A DNA stretch of 64,000 bases from Vibrio artabrorum (GCF_024347295.1 NZ_AP025458.1:620001-684000); one strand, 5' to 3'; shown: positions 10,876 to 23,468, counted from the stretch's first letter. Notes: generated from the sequence alone by a model not told the origin. A program made the numbers and translations.

Positions 10876-11484
10876 TTACTTGCTTAGGTCGTCAGCGTGC
10901 TCAGATAGGAATGCTGCAACACCTTTTGGAGATGCGTCCATACCTGATTTACCTTCTTCCCATTGTGCAGGACAAACTTCACCGTTCTTCTCGTGGAAGT
11001 TTAGTGCGTCTACCATGCGTAGCATTTCGTCGATGTTACGACCGAGTGGAAGATCGTTAACTACTTGGTGACGTACAAGACCGTCAGCGTCGATTAGGAA
11101 AGAACCACGGAAAGCAACGCCTGCTTCTGGGTGCTCAACATCGTATGCTTTGCAGATCTCGTGCTTAACGTCAGCAACAAGAGGGTATTTAACTGGACCG
11201 ATACCGCCATCAGAGATAGCAGTGTTACGCCATGCGTTGTGAGAGAATTGTGAATCGATAGAAACACCGATTACTTCAACGCCTTTAGCTTGGAAATCTT
11301 CAAGACGGTTGTCGAAAGCGATCAGCTCTGAAGGACAAACGAAAGTGAAGTCTAGTGGGTAGAAGAAAACAACCGCTTTCTTACCTTTAGTGAATTCTGC
11401 GAAGTTGAAGTTATCAACGATCTCACCGTTACCTAGAACAGCTGCTGCAGTAAAGTCAGGGGCTTGACGACCTACTAGTACCAT
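10876..11484 (-). CDS. Typical 2-Cys peroxiredoxin (AhpC/Prx1 type)
   Basis: The ATG at 11484 follows a TAGGAG ribosome site and gives 202 residues starting MVLVGRQAPDF. The peroxidatic Cys50 sits in DFTFVCPSEL and the resolving Cys171 in GEVCPAQW. It reduces hydrogen peroxide and organic peroxides in the cytoplasm. It is divergent from oxyR, and a perfect inverted repeat lies in the shared promoter region, so oxidative regulation is likely. The name ahpC is often used, but I leave the symbol blank because Prx subclasses are hard to separate by eye. Confidence 0.93.
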   Translation of the reverse strand: MVLVGRQAPDFTAAAVLGNGEIVDNFNFAEFTKGKKAVVFFYPLDFTFVCPSELIAFDNRLEDFQAKGVEVIGVSIDSQFSHNAWRNTAISDGGIGPVKYPLVADVKHEICKAYDVEHPEAGVAFRGSFLIDADGLVRHQVVNDLPLGRNIDEMLRMVDALNFHEKNGEVCPAQWEEGKSGMDASPKGVAAFLSEHADDLSK

Positions 11485-11551
11485 TTTGGAATCTCCTAAA
11501 AAATTAGTTGGCCCAACACATCTTTGTTTGGGCTCCTTTGTACGGGACAAA

Positions 11552-11574
11552 CTATAGTACAATCGGTACTATAG
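11552..11574. promoter_or_regulatory. Perfect inverted repeat between peroxiredoxin gene and oxyR
   Basis: CTATAGTAC (11552-11560) and GTACTATAG (11566-11574) are perfect 9-bp arms with a 5-bp spacer. The site lies 68 bp upstream of the peroxiredoxin start. ATAG and CTAT tetramers are elements of OxyR sites, but their spacing here is not the canonical one, so OxyR is only a candidate. Confidence 0.55.
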
Positions 11575-11693
11575 AAAAAAGCGAATTAAATAGATTAAGC
11601 TAATCGAAAAAAGCGATGAGTGTAATCTTTGCTTAATCCTGAGGTCTGCGGACCTTTACATAACTTATCCTACTCATATTACAAAGTAATTTC

Positions 11694-12599
11694 ATGAATA
11701 AATGGCCAAGTCTTAAGCAGCTTCACTATCTTGTTACCCTTCACGAAACTCGTCACTTTAGCGATGCTGCTGATCGCTGTTTCGTCAGTCAATCGACGTT
11801 AAGTAAAGGGATTCAAAACCTCGAAGAGTTGATTGGTTGCCCACTTTATGAGAAGAAAGATAAAAAGAGTCCTTTGGTTTTCACTCAAGCTGGTGAGCTG
11901 GTGGTTAAACATGGACGAGAGCTACTGGCAAAAGGGCAAGATCTGGTTGAACTCGGAAGTTTATGTACCGGAGACGCCATGCAAGGTCAGTTACGAGTGG
12001 GATGTATACCAACAATAGCGCCGTTCCTTTTGTGCGATTTGGTACAAGAAGTGAACCAACGCTTTCCACAGTTGAACTTACTGCTACGTGAAGATACCAC
12101 GACCAACCTGTTGGCTGCGCTACGTCATGGTGATTTAGATGTGCTGATTCTGGCTTTGCCTGTCGACATCGACAATATGGAAAGCAGAGTGGTTGGGCAA
12201 GATCCTTTTCGAATGGTGATAAGTCGCAATCAAGCAGATGGTATTCGTGTGCCGATTAAATACGATGACCTGCCAGACGAATCTGTATTCTTGTTGGAGA
12301 ATGAGCATTGCTTAACAGAACATGCAGTGTCGGCTTGTAAGTTAACGGATAAAGAGAAGATCAACCCGTTCACGGCAACGAGTCTTCATACGTTAGTTCA
12401 AATGGTCGCCAATGGGCTAGGTACGACCTTTATTCCTCAGATGGCGATCGACCATGGTTTGCTTGAAAATCAGAACCTTGTGGTGATCGATCCTCCAGGT
12501 CAACAGGCGCACCGAGATATTGGCCTTGTATGGCGCCCAAGCTCTTCACGCCGCGAAACCTTTCATCAGTTAGCCGATGTGGTCTCTGGGCTTCTATAA
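11694..12599 (+). CDS. oxyR: OxyR, peroxide-sensing LysR-type regulator
   Basis: A 301-residue LysR-family protein. The helix-turn-helix spans about 5-65 (FSDAADRCFVSQSTLSKGIQ) and is followed by the effector domain. The redox pair is C206 and C215 in HCLTEHAVSAC, nine residues apart as in E. coli OxyR. Peroxide oxidises the pair and switches on defence genes, here probably the adjacent divergent peroxiredoxin. Confidence 0.95.
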   Translation: MNKWPSLKQLHYLVTLHETRHFSDAADRCFVSQSTLSKGIQNLEELIGCPLYEKKDKKSPLVFTQAGELVVKHGRELLAKGQDLVELGSLCTGDAMQGQLRVGCIPTIAPFLLCDLVQEVNQRFPQLNLLLREDTTTNLLAALRHGDLDVLILALPVDIDNMESRVVGQDPFRMVISRNQADGIRVPIKYDDLPDESVFLLENEHCLTEHAVSACKLTDKEKINPFTATSLHTLVQMVANGLGTTFIPQMAIDHGLLENQNLVVIDPPGQQAHRDIGLVWRPSSSRRETFHQLADVVSGLL

Positions 12600-12678
12600 T
12601 CGCCCACAATACTCCACATTGATAAACAAACCCTTCGAGCGGCTTGATTGGCCGCTCTTCTTATATCACTTCCGAGTG

Positions 12679-13125
12679 TTATTCAACTTCCGCTTCTTCT
12701 GGCTCGACTTCTTCTTGCAGTTCCAGCAAATTGATCGCGATGGTAACGAAATCACTGTCAGTGATAATACCGACTAATTCATGATGATCGACAACAGGCA
12801 AACAACCCACTTTGTGTTTTTGCATATAAACCGCCGACTCTTTCAACCCCGCTCGCGGCTCTACTGACATAACGCTTTTATGCATAATATCGTTGAGTGG
12901 TGTAGCCAGAGTAAATGATTGAGCTTGGGGAATGTTTTGTAAGCTAGACTCTTGAGCGGCAAGAATGTCTCGTTGTGTGACGACGCCTAATAACTTTCTG
13001 TCGGCATCAACAACGGGGATATGGCGGATGTCGAGCGCTTCCATCATGTGTTTTGCGTCGGCCAGTGAGTGTGAGCGCAATAGGGTATGAGGGTTACGAG
13101 TCATCATATCTTCAACCTTTATCAT
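12679..13125 (-). CDS. Tandem CBS-domain protein
   Basis: A 148-residue protein made of two CBS domains (about 7-60 and 75-130), with VEDMMTRNPHTL and LNDIMHKSVMSV opening each and an acidic tail rich in Glu. Paired CBS domains usually bind adenine nucleotides and sense energy state. AGGAGG lies 6 bp before the ATG. The partner is not evident from context: it stands alone, convergent with oxyR. Confidence 0.85.
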   Translation of the reverse strand: MIKVEDMMTRNPHTLLRSHSLADAKHMMEALDIRHIPVVDADRKLLGVVTQRDILAAQESSLQNIPQAQSFTLATPLNDIMHKSVMSVEPRAGLKESAVYMQKHKVGCLPVVDHHELVGIITDSDFVTIAINLLELQEEVEPEEAEVE

Positions 13126-13359
13126 ACTAACCTCCTTTTTTTATTTGTTATTATTACTATAGTTTCTTATCTAAAAAATAACTGAGAGCTAGCGCATTTT
13201 TGTATGAGTTTTCGGCCACTAATTATTAAGGTCTAAGGTGGTAATCCGTTGTACTATTTTACGCCTCATTACAATAATCCCTTTCTGTAAACCTTGCTAT
13301 TGCGGCTCGTGTGCCTATACTAGCCCACTGCGAAATTTTTAGTCGTGTTTGCGATAGAC

Positions 13360-13387
13360 TTACGGTAACGTTTTCTTTACGGTAACG
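13360..13387. repeat. Direct repeat of TTACGGTAACG upstream of queA
   Basis: The 329-bp gap between the CBS gene and queA holds no credible gene. It contains two exact copies of TTACGGTAACG at 13360-13370 and 13377-13387, a 17-bp period, 68 bp before the queA start. The inner GTTACCGTAA-like symmetry suggests a protein site. Confidence 0.55.
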
Positions 13388-13439
13388 ATTTATTCGCGAC
13401 AGTGGCTTATTCGTCAACGGCACAAATCTCATCAACTAA

Positions 13440-14507
<1,068 letters not shown>

Positions 14508-14665
14508 TTTAAAGCTTGGTGACTTTACCAACTTACCAATAAAGAAAAGTATTTACGGGTGCTAGCAGTAGGCTAGGAGTCGGGCTGGTAACGGCCTAAT
14601 CTCTCGCAAGGAATACGCGACCGCTCCTCATAGAACTTGCTAGATTGAACTTATGACTAGCTTAA

Positions 14666-15850
<1,185 letters not shown>

Positions 15851-15960
15851 TATTGCTTTTTTGCGAGCCCCATCTCTCTTCCGAGCGTTGGGGCTTGAAA
15901 ATAAAGGGATGCAACCCAATTAGACAATCAATTACAAAAATATAATAGAGGATGTTTTAA

Positions 15961-16293
15961 ATGTTTATTATTTCTCAAGCTCACGCAGCAACAGAAGGTG
16001 CACCAGCAGGCGGCGGTTTCGAAATGCTAATCATGCTAGGTATGTTCGCTGTGATCTTCTACTTCATGATCTACCGCCCACAAGCTAAGCGTGTTAAAGA
16101 GCACAAGAACCTTATGTCTTCAATGGGTAAAGGTGATGAAGTTCTGACCAGCGGTGGTCTAATCGGCAAGATTACTAAGATTGCAGAAGACAGCGACTAC
16201 GTGGCTATCGAACTGAACACAAGCAATGAAGTTGTGATCAAAAAAGACTTCATTACAGCAGTGCTACCAAAAGGTACTCTGAAATCTCTATAA
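15961..16293 (+). CDS. yajC: YajC, Sec translocon accessory subunit
   Basis: A 110-residue single-span membrane protein. The hydrophobic segment (about 20-40, with FYFMIYRPQAKR following) and cytoplasmic domain with GDEVLTSGGLIGKI are typical. It associates with SecD-SecF. AGAGGATG precedes the start, and secD begins 20 bp after its stop. Confidence 0.95.
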   Translation: MFIISQAHAATEGAPAGGGFEMLIMLGMFAVIFYFMIYRPQAKRVKEHKNLMSSMGKGDEVLTSGGLIGKITKIAEDSDYVAIELNTSNEVVIKKDFITAVLPKGTLKSL

Positions 16294-16313
16294 ACAGCTA
16301 GAGGATCCTCGCT

Positions 16314-18170
16314 GTGCTAAACCGTTATCCGTTATGGAAGTATTTAATGGTGATGTTTACCATCGCTATTGCTGCGTTGTACGCACTTCCAAATATATAC
16401 GGTGAAGATCCAGCAGTTCAAGTTACAGGGGCGCGCGGCGCCTCTGTAGATCTGTCTACGCTGGATGCTGTCACCGATGCTCTTAAAGCAGAGAGTCTTT
16501 CTACTAAATCCGTTGCTCTAGAAAACGGTTCAATTCTTGTTCGCTTTAACGATACAGATACGCAAATTAGCGCTCGTGATGTCATCACAGAAGCGTTAGG
16601 CGATGATGTTATCGTTGCTTTAAACCTTGCGGCTTCAACGCCCGATTGGCTTGAATCTATTGGTGCTGCACCAATGAAACTCGGTCTTGACCTACGTGGT
16701 GGTGTTCACTTCTTAATGGAAGTGGATATGGATGCTGCAATGGAAAAACTGGTTGGCCAACAAGAGGAAGCGTTCCGTAGTGAACTTCGTGAAGAAAAAG
16801 TGCGTTATCGTGCGATTCGCCCATTAGGTAAAGATGCGGTTGAAGTGATCTTACGTAACGAAGAGCAGCTCGCGCAAGCGAAATCGCTACTGCAATCGAA
16901 ACACCAAGATATGACGTTCGTCGATTCTGCATCTAATGGTCGTTTCTCTTTGGTTGCGAACTTCACAGAGGCTCGTCTTCAAGAAATCCGTAACTACGCA
17001 GTAGAGCAAAATATTACTATTCTACGTAACCGTGTTAACGAACTGGGCGTTGCAGAACCTTTGGTTCAGCGTCAAGGTGCTAGCCGTATCGTAGTGGAAT
17101 TGCCTGGTGTTCAAGACACCGCTCGCGCTAAAGAAATTTTAGGTGCTACGGCAACTCTTGAATTCCGAGAGGTGGACAGCAGTGCCGATTTGGCTGCCGC
17201 TGCTTCTGGACGAGCGCCTGCGGGTAGTGAAATCAAGCAAGATCGTGATGGTCGCCCTGTGGTACTTAAGAAGCGCGTTATCTTAGGCGGTTCTAGCATC
17301 ACAGATGCAAGCTCAAGTGTTGATGAATATGGGCGCCCGCAAGTTAACATCTCGCTTGATAGCGAAGGTGGTAGCAAAATGTCGACATTCTCTCGTCAAA
17401 ATATCGGTAAGCTAATGGCGACCGTATTTGCAGAGTATAAAGACAGCGGCCGTAAAACACCTGAAGGTCGAGTTATCTTAAGTAAACACGAAGAAGTGAT
17501 CAACCAAGCCACGATTCAATCTGCACTTGGCCGTAACTTCCGTATTACAGGTATCGACTCAACGGCTGAAGCTCATAACCTGGCGCTTCTACTTCGTGCT
17601 GGTGCACTGATTGCACCTATCTCGATTGTTGAAGAACGTACAATTGGTCCATCTATGGGTCAACAAAACATCGATATGGGAATCATGGCGATGGTTTGGG
17701 GTATGGCTGCGGTAATGCTATTTACACTGCTTTACTACCGTACTTTCGGTCTGATTGCGAACGTTGCGCTGATGGCGAACTTGGTGTTGATCATTGGTGT
17801 GATGTCGATGATTCCTGGTGCGACCATGACGCTACCCGGTATCGCCGGTATCGTATTGACGGTCGGTATGGCTGTCGATGCCAACGTGCTTATCTTTGAG
17901 CGAATACGTGAAGAGCTTCGAGATGGACGCAGTCCACAACAAGCGATTCACCAAGGTTATGCAAACGCATTTAGCACCATCGCCGATGCCAACATCACCA
18001 CGCTACTAACAGCCATCATTCTATTCGCTGTCGGTACGGGTGCGATTAAAGGCTTCGCGGTAACGTTATCTATTGGTATCTTGACTTCAATGTTTACAGC
18101 TATTGTCGGAACACGTTGTATCGTGAACCTGATGTACGGCAGTAAACGCGTTAAGAAACTGTCGATCTAA
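16314..18170 (+). CDS. secD: SecD, protein export subunit
   Basis: A 618-residue RND-type membrane protein with a GTG start 12 bp after GAGGA. There is one N-terminal membrane helix, a large periplasmic P1 region with the [16 protein letters not shown] motif, and a five-helix membrane domain with [18 protein letters not shown]. With SecF it uses proton-motive force to help release translocated proteins. Confidence 0.97.
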   Translation: MLNRYPLWKYLMVMFTIAIAALYALPNIYGEDPAVQVTGARGASVDLSTLDAVTDALKAESLSTKSVALENGSILVRFNDTDTQISARDVITEALGDDVIVALNLAASTPDWLESIGAAPMKLGLDLRGGVHFLMEVDMDAAMEKLVGQQEEAFRSELREEKVRYRAIRPLGKDAVEVILRNEEQLAQAKSLLQSKHQDMTFVDSASNGRFSLVANFTEARLQEIRNYAVEQNITILRNRVNELGVAEPLVQRQGASRIVVELPGVQDTARAKEILGATATLEFREVDSSADLAAAASGRAPAGSEIKQDRDGRPVVLKKRVILGGSSITDASSSVDEYGRPQVNISLDSEGGSKMSTFSRQNIGKLMATVFAEYKDSGRKTPEGRVILSKHEEVINQATIQSALGRNFRITGIDSTAEAHNLALLLRAGALIAPISIVEERTIGPSMGQQNIDMGIMAMVWGMAAVMLFTLLYYRTFGLIANVALMANLVLIIGVMSMIPGATMTLPGIAGIVLTVGMAVDANVLIFERIREELRDGRSPQQAIHQGYANAFSTIADANITTLLTAIILFAVGTGAIKGFAVTLSIGILTSMFTAIVGTRCIVNLMYGSKRVKKLSI

Positions 18171-18184
18171 GGCTAGGAATTAAT

Positions 18185-19132
18185 ATGTTTCAGATTCTAA
18201 AAGCAGAAAAAATGATCGACTTTATGCGTTGGTCAAAGGTTGCCTTTCTATTTTCTATCTTGATGATTGGTACTGCTATCTTTACCTTAACAACGAAGTC
18301 GTTGAACTGGGGTCTAGACTTTACTGGCGGTACTTTGATTGAGGTAGGTTTTGAGCATCCTGCAAATCTACCGGATATCCGTAGTGCACTAGAAGCTGAA
18401 GGTTTCGGTGATGCAACGGTACAGAACTTTGGTTCTGCACGTGAAGTAATGGTTCGTCTGCGTCCACGTGAGGGGGTTGCTGGTGAAACGCTTGGTAATC
18501 AAATTCTGTCTGCAATTAAAGCCGGTACTGGTGAGCAAGTTGATATGCGCCGTATCGAGTTCGTTGGTCCAAACGTAGGAGACGAACTCACGGAAGCGGG
18601 TGGCCTTGCTATCTTGGTTTCTCTTATCTGTATCTTGATCTACGTTTCGGTGCGATTTGAATGGCGATTGGCAGCAGGTGCGGTATTAGCACTGGCACAC
18701 GACGTTATCATTACACTGGGTGTCTTCTCTCTAATGCAAATTGAGGTGGATCTTACCATTGTGGCAGCCTTGCTGACCGTGGTTGGTTACTCCCTCAATG
18801 ATACCATCGTTGTATTTGACCGGATTCGTGAGAATTTCCGTAAGATACGTAAAGGTGAAGCCGCAGAAGTATTGAACAGCTCAATCACACAAACATTGAG
18901 CCGGACATTAATCACTTCTGGCACGACGCTATTTGTAGTTATAGCTCTGTTCGCACAGGGCGGCGCTATGATTCACGGCTTCGCGACTGCACTTCTATTG
19001 GGTATTACGGTAGGTACTTACTCTTCTATCTATGTTGCATCTGCACTGGCAATGAAGTTGGGTATTACGCGTGAGCACCTCATGCCACCAAAAGTGGAAA
19101 AAGAAGGTGAGGAGTTTGACGAAATGCCTTAA
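18185..19132 (+). CDS. secF: SecF, protein export subunit
   Basis: A 315-residue partner of SecD. The first helix (about 18-38) leads to the periplasmic motif LNWGLDFTGGTLIEVGF, and the membrane domain carries VVGYSLNDTIVVFDRIREN. It starts 14 bp after secD, and a strong terminator follows. Confidence 0.97.
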   Translation: MFQILKAEKMIDFMRWSKVAFLFSILMIGTAIFTLTTKSLNWGLDFTGGTLIEVGFEHPANLPDIRSALEAEGFGDATVQNFGSAREVMVRLRPREGVAGETLGNQILSAIKAGTGEQVDMRRIEFVGPNVGDELTEAGGLAILVSLICILIYVSVRFEWRLAAGAVLALAHDVIITLGVFSLMQIEVDLTIVAALLTVVGYSLNDTIVVFDRIRENFRKIRKGEAAEVLNSSITQTLSRTLITSGTTLFVVIALFAQGGAMIHGFATALLLGITVGTYSSIYVASALAMKLGITREHLMPPKVEKEGEEFDEMP

Positions 19133-19160
19133 GCCTCGGCTTAACAAGTTTCGTTAAACA

Positions 19161-19191
19161 AAAAAACCGCTAGGCAACTAGCGGTTTTTTT
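19161..19191 (+). terminator. Intrinsic terminator after secF
   Basis: ACCGCTAG/CTAGCGGT arms extended by an A-run and T-run give a 13-bp stem with a 4-base loop, followed by T residues. Confidence 0.9.
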
Positions 19192-19325
19192 ATGTCGGTA
19201 TTTTATGGGCAAGCTTATGTATCTGAACGATGCTGCCCACTCTTTCCAAGATGAATCAAATTACATGAGTGGATGTTCTAAATGGGACAGATCTCCGTAG
19301 TGAACGAATGTTGAGTCGCAGATAC

Positions 19326-19352
19326 AAAAAAGCCTCGCAATCGCGAGGCTTT
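19326..19352 (-). terminator. Intrinsic terminator after suhB
   Basis: AAAGCCTCGC (19329-19338) and GCGAGGCTTT (19343-19352) form a 10-bp stem. On the minus strand it is followed by a T-run, and it lies 47 bp beyond the suhB stop. Confidence 0.85.
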
Positions 19353-19398
19353 GAAAGTCTTTGGCTCTTAATTAAAGAGCATTAACATAAGGTCTGAA

Positions 19399-20202
19399 TT
19401 ACTTCAGCATACCTTCGTTTGAGTTCTCACGAACATGCTTAAGAATTGACTTAACACCACGAGCGCTTGAAGCAACAACATTGCCAGACGTCATGTAGTC
19501 AGTACCGCCAGCAAAGTCAGTCATGATAGCACCAGCTTCACGAGCGATGAGATCACCAGCAGCTAGATCCCATGGCTTAAGGCCGAGTTCTAGGTAACCG
19601 TCAACACGGCCAGCGGCTAGGTAACATAGATCAAGAGCTGGAGAACCAGTACGACGGAAATCAGCACAATCTACGAATAGTGCTGAGATGATCTTCATGA
19701 AAGATTCAGAGTGTTGTTTTTGCTTGAATGGGAAACCAGTCGCTAGAACCGTACCTTGAAGGTCTTTAAGTTGAGTGACACGCATACGAGCATTGTTAAG
19801 TTGAGCGCCAGCGCCACGTTGAGCTGTGAATAGCTCGTTTAGCATTGGGTCATAAACACAAGCCACTTCTGTGCGACCGTTCATGCGAACAGCGATAGAA
19901 ACAGAGAAGTGAGGGAAACCTTTTACAAAGTTGTTGGTGCCATCTAGTGGGTCAACGATCCATTGTACGTCAGAGTCTTTACCTTCAGTTAGGCCTGACT
20001 CTTCAGAAATAATGCTGTGCTCTGGGTAAGATGATTTGATTGTCTCAATGATCATGTACTCAGCTTCTTGAGCAATGTTCGTAACGTAATCATTGTTACC
20101 TTTTAGAGACGATTCGATCTTATCAGTTGTTTCTAGAGATTTAGCAATATGGTTGCCAGCTTTACGCGCAGCGCGTATCGCAATGTTTAGCATTGGATGC
20201 AT
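19399..20202 (-). CDS. suhB: SuhB, inositol-1-monophosphatase family protein
   Basis: A 267-residue member of the inositol monophosphatase family. The first metal motif WIVDPLDGTNNFVKGFPHF and the second LKPWDLAAGDLIAREAGA are intact, as is an upstream Glu in ISEESGL. Besides phosphatase activity, SuhB is known as a component of the rRNA antitermination complex. It is divergent from trmJ, as in other gammaproteobacteria. Confidence 0.95.
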   Translation of the reverse strand: MHPMLNIAIRAARKAGNHIAKSLETTDKIESSLKGNNDYVTNIAQEAEYMIIETIKSSYPEHSIISEESGLTEGKDSDVQWIVDPLDGTNNFVKGFPHFSVSIAVRMNGRTEVACVYDPMLNELFTAQRGAGAQLNNARMRVTQLKDLQGTVLATGFPFKQKQHSESFMKIISALFVDCADFRRTGSPALDLCYLAAGRVDGYLELGLKPWDLAAGDLIAREAGAIMTDFAGGTDYMTSGNVVASSARGVKSILKHVRENSNEGMLK

Positions 20203-20383
20203 ATGGTTTTTCCCACAAGATGTTAAAGAACAGTTTAAAGCGGCGGCGAGTATACCAAAGTTTCCGCAAAAAGGAAGTGGTTATTTTTTGAACTCTTGGT
20301 TTCACATTCCGTGAAGGGTCTGACCATTTTACTTTGCTATGTGTTAATATCTCGCGATTATTTTTAAAGTGGTGTCATATAGC

Positions 20384-21112
20384 ATGTTAGACAATGTAAA
20401 AGTCGTTCTGGTCGGTACGTCTCATTCGGGAAATATCGGTTCAGCAGCTCGCGCAATGAAAGTGATGGGTTTAAGTCAATTAGTTCTTGTCGACCCTCAA
20501 TGTGAAGTTGACGAGCAGACCTTAGCACTGGCAGCGGGTGCGGGTGACATCGCAGAAAGTGCAACCATCGTTTCAACGCTTGATGAAGCGGTGAAGGATT
20601 GTGGTTTAGTGGTTGGTTCAAGTGCTCGCTCAAGAACACTTGAATGGCCAATGCTTGAGCCTCGTGAGTGCGGACAAAAGTTTGCAATTGAAGGTCAAAA
20701 GCACCCAGTTGCATTAGTGTTCGGCCGTGAACGTACTGGCTTGACTAACGATGAACTTCAAAAGTGCCACTTCCATGTATGTATCCCAGCTAACCCTGAA
20801 TACAGCTCGCTAAACCTAGCGATGGCAGTACAGACTCTGAGCTACGAAGTGCGTGTCGCTCACCTTGATATGGTGGCGAGCCAATATCAGCCACAGCAAC
20901 AAGATGAGTACCCTCGTCACGAAGAACTAGAAATGTTCTACGAGCACCTTGAAAAAGTGATCATTGATACCCAATTTATCTCTAAGGATAAGCCGGGTCA
21001 GGTGATGAATAAACTACGCCGTTTATTCAGCCGTGCTCGCCCAGAGTTACAAGAGATCAATACGTTGCGCGGTATTTTGACGTCGATTGAGAAGCGTCAA
21101 AAAAGCCAATAA
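20384..21112 (+). CDS. trmJ: TrmJ, tRNA (Cm32/Um32) 2'-O-methyltransferase
   Basis: A SPOUT-family methyltransferase. Starting at the ATG at 20384 it has 242 residues and begins [19 protein letters not shown], matching homologues; a GTG 15 bp upstream is less likely. The knot region contains [17 protein letters not shown] and [16 protein letters not shown]. It methylates ribose of nucleotide 32 in several tRNAs. It lies directly upstream of the isc operon. Confidence 0.93.
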   Translation: MLDNVKVVLVGTSHSGNIGSAARAMKVMGLSQLVLVDPQCEVDEQTLALAAGAGDIAESATIVSTLDEAVKDCGLVVGSSARSRTLEWPMLEPRECGQKFAIEGQKHPVALVFGRERTGLTNDELQKCHFHVCIPANPEYSSLNLAMAVQTLSYEVRVAHLDMVASQYQPQQQDEYPRHEELEMFYEHLEKVIIDTQFISKDKPGQVMNKLRRLFSRARPELQEINTLRGILTSIEKRQKSQ

Positions 21113-21136
21113 ATGCCGCATAAAGCTTAGGGATAA

Positions 21137-21161
21137 ATACCCGACCAATATAGTCAACTAA
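21137..21161 (+). promoter_or_regulatory. IscR type 1 box, distal
   Basis: The 25-mer at 21137-21161 follows the type 1 pattern ATAnnnGACnnnnnnAGTCnnnTA, with GACCAATATAGTC at its core. It touches the second box with no gap. Confidence 0.7.
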
Positions 21162-21186
21162 ATACTTGACCAATTTGGTCGGGTAT
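21162..21186 (+). promoter_or_regulatory. IscR type 1 box, proximal
   Basis: The 25-mer at 21162-21186 has outer ATAC...GTAT and core TTGACCAATTTGGTCGG. It also covers a plausible -35 (TTGACC). [2Fe-2S]-IscR binding here would repress the whole operon when Fe-S clusters suffice, as in E. coli. Confidence 0.75.
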
Positions 21187-21228
21187 GGGAAGATTCCATC
21201 CACATAAACAATGTGGATACGGCGTGAT

Positions 21229-21750
21229 ATGAAACTTACATCTAAAGGAAGATATGCGGTAACAGCTATGCTAGATGTAGCACTGCATTCGCAAAAAAGC
21301 CCGGTTCCTCTGGCAGACATTTCAGAGCGACAAGGCATCTCGTTATCTTACTTAGAGCAACTCTTTTCTAAGTTGCGTAAAGCGGGCTTAGTGGCTAGTG
21401 TTCGCGGACCTGGTGGTGGTTATCGCTTAGGCGCTGAAGCGCACGATATTGCTGTCGGAACAGTGATTGCTGCAGTCGATGAATCTGTTGATGCAACTAA
21501 GTGTCACGGTCGAGCTGATTGCCAAGGTGGCAGTCGTTGTTTAACGCACACTCTGTGGCGTGATTTAAGCTCCCGTATTAGCAGTTTCTTAAACGACATT
21601 ACGCTCGGTGAGCTAATGAAAGATAACGAAGTTTTACAAATTTCGGATCGTCAAGATATCGATCTTGCGGTCAATAATGGTTTTGCACATAGAAATACGA
21701 GCACTACAACGATTAGTGCAGCACCTCACGGTGTTAATGCCCGCTCTTAG
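21229..21750 (+). CDS. iscR: IscR, Fe-S cluster-sensing repressor
   Basis: The ATG at 21229 gives 173 residues starting [20 protein letters not shown]; a start 18 bp upstream is unlikely. It has an Rrf2-type winged helix ([18 protein letters not shown]), and the cluster ligands lie in the Cys-rich stretch with [16 protein letters not shown], three Cys plus a conserved His. It heads the operon, preceded by two IscR boxes. The C-terminal tail is about ten residues longer than in E. coli. Confidence 0.96.
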   Translation: MKLTSKGRYAVTAMLDVALHSQKSPVPLADISERQGISLSYLEQLFSKLRKAGLVASVRGPGGGYRLGAEAHDIAVGTVIAAVDESVDATKCHGRADCQGGSRCLTHTLWRDLSSRISSFLNDITLGELMKDNEVLQISDRQDIDLAVNNGFAHRNTSTTTISAAPHGVNARS

Positions 21751-21777
21751 CGGTCAGTTTTTACATTGGAGTAGAAA

Positions 21778-22992
21778 ATGAAACTGCCTATTTACTTTGA
21801 CTATTCAGCTACATGTCCAGTCGATCCACGTGTTGCTGAAAAAATGGTTCAGTGTATGACGATGGACGGTAACTTCGGTAACCCTGCATCTCGTTCACAC
21901 CGTTACGGCTGGCAGGCAGAAGAATCAGTAGATAATGCTCGTGAGCAAATTGCCGATCTACTAAATGCAGACCCACGTGAGATTGTTTTCACGTCAGGTG
22001 CTACAGAATCAGACAACCTTGCGATTAAAGGTGCCGCGCACTTTTACGAGAAGAAAGGTAAACACGTAATCACGTGTAAAACCGAACACAAAGCGGTTCT
22101 TGATCCCTGTCGCCAACTAGAGCGTGAAGGTTTTGAGGTGACTTACCTAGAGCCTGAAGCCAATGGCATCATCGATCTAGACAAGCTACAGGCAGCAATG
22201 CGTGAAGATACGGTTCTTGTTTCTATCATGCACGTAAACAACGAGATTGGTGTCATTCAAGATATTGCTGCAATCGGCGAACTGTGTCGTCCACGCAAGA
22301 TCATTTTCCACGTTGATGCGGCGCAATCTGCGGGTAAAATCCCTCTAGATGTAAAAGAGATGAAAGTTGATCTTATCTCTCTTTCTGCGCACAAAGCATA
22401 CGGCCCTAAAGGCATTGGTGCTTTGTACGTTCGTCGTAAGCCGCGTATTCGTCTTGAAGCGCAAATGCACGGTGGTGGCCATGAGCGTGGTTTCCGTTCT
22501 GGCACGCTTGCGACTCACCAAATCGTGGGCATGGGTGAAGCGTTTACTATCGCCAAACAAGACATGCAGAAAGATTACGACCACGCACTCGCACTTCGCG
22601 AACGCCTATTGAAAGGTGTTCAAGATCTAGAAGCAGTAACAGTAAACGGTGACTTAGACCAACGAGTACCACATAACCTTAACGTGAGCTTTGCTTTTGT
22701 TGAAGGTGAGTCTCTGCTTATGTCTTTGAAAGATCTAGCGGTATCATCGGGTTCTGCATGTACATCTGCAAGCCTAGAGCCTTCATACGTTCTACGCGCT
22801 CTTGGTTTGAACGATGAACTGGCACACAGCTCAGTACGTTTCTCATTCGGCCGTTTCACAACGGAAGAAGAAATCGACTACGCGATTGCACAAATTCGTG
22901 TAGCGGTAAATAAATTACGCGACATGTCTCCTCTATGGGATATGTATAAAGAAGGGATTGATTTGAACACGGTTGAGTGGGCTCATCACTAA
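21778..22992 (+). CDS. iscS: IscS, cysteine desulfurase
   Basis: A 404-residue class V aminotransferase-fold enzyme. The PLP lysine is K206 in [12 protein letters not shown], and the persulfide-carrying Cys is C328 in [17 protein letters not shown]. It takes sulfur from cysteine and passes it to IscU and to tRNA-thiolation enzymes. It starts 28 bp after iscR, with GGAG upstream. Confidence 0.98.
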   Translation: MKLPIYFDYSATCPVDPRVAEKMVQCMTMDGNFGNPASRSHRYGWQAEESVDNAREQIADLLNADPREIVFTSGATESDNLAIKGAAHFYEKKGKHVITCKTEHKAVLDPCRQLEREGFEVTYLEPEANGIIDLDKLQAAMREDTVLVSIMHVNNEIGVIQDIAAIGELCRPRKIIFHVDAAQSAGKIPLDVKEMKVDLISLSAHKAYGPKGIGALYVRRKPRIRLEAQMHGGGHERGFRSGTLATHQIVGMGEAFTIAKQDMQKDYDHALALRERLLKGVQDLEAVTVNGDLDQRVPHNLNVSFAFVEGESLLMSLKDLAVSSGSACTSASLEPSYVLRALGLNDELAHSSVRFSFGRFTTEEEIDYAIAQIRVAVNKLRDMSPLWDMYKEGIDLNTVEWAHH

Positions 22993-23025
22993 TCTCACGG
23001 AAATAGAGGATTCGAGGTAACTATC

Positions 23026-23403
23026 ATGGCATATAGCGAAAAAGTAATTGACCACTACGAAAACCCACGTAACGTAGGTTCGTTTGATAAAGAAGACCCA
23101 AGTGTAGGCAGTGGCATGGTTGGCGCTCCAGCTTGTGGTGACGTAATGAAACTGCAAATCAAAGTATCTGCAGAAGGGATTATTGAAGACGCAAAATTCA
23201 AAACTTACGGTTGCGGTAGTGCAATCGCTTCTAGCTCACTCGTCACCGAGTGGGTTAAAGGTAAAAGTATTGATGAAGCTGCGGCAATCAAAAACTCTGA
23301 AATCGCAGAAGAGCTTGAGTTGCCACCAGTGAAAGTTCACTGTTCAATTCTTGCTGAAGATGCAATCAAAGCGGCGGTTGCGGATTACAAGAAGAAGCAC
23401 TAA
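23026..23403 (+). CDS. iscU: IscU, Fe-S cluster scaffold
   Basis: A 125-residue scaffold with the three conserved cysteines C37 (APACGD), C63 (YGCGSA) and C106 (VHCSIL), and the LPPVK motif (99-103) recognised by HscA. Asp39 in ACGDV is the residue that tunes cluster release. Confidence 0.98.
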   Translation: MAYSEKVIDHYENPRNVGSFDKEDPSVGSGMVGAPACGDVMKLQIKVSAEGIIEDAKFKTYGCGSAIASSSLVTEWVKGKSIDEAAAIKNSEIAEELELPPVKVHCSILAEDAIKAAVADYKKKH

Positions 23404-23447
23404 TCGCTTCGACGAACGTAATCACTTTTAAAAAATAAGTAATATTT

Positions 23448-23468
23448 GGGAGCACCCTTTGTGCTCCC
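23448..23468 (+). other. Intercistronic hairpin between iscU and iscA
   Basis: GGGAGCAC (23448-23455) and GTGCTCCC (23461-23468) form a perfect 8-bp GC-rich stem with loop CCTTT. No T-run follows, so it looks like an mRNA processing or stability element rather than a full terminator. Confidence 0.6.

Noticed and set aside
15866..15895. AGCCCCA/TGGGGCT hairpin between tgt and yajC
   Set aside because: It has no T-run, and yajC-secDF normally continue from tgt, so I do not call a terminator; at most a weak mRNA structure.
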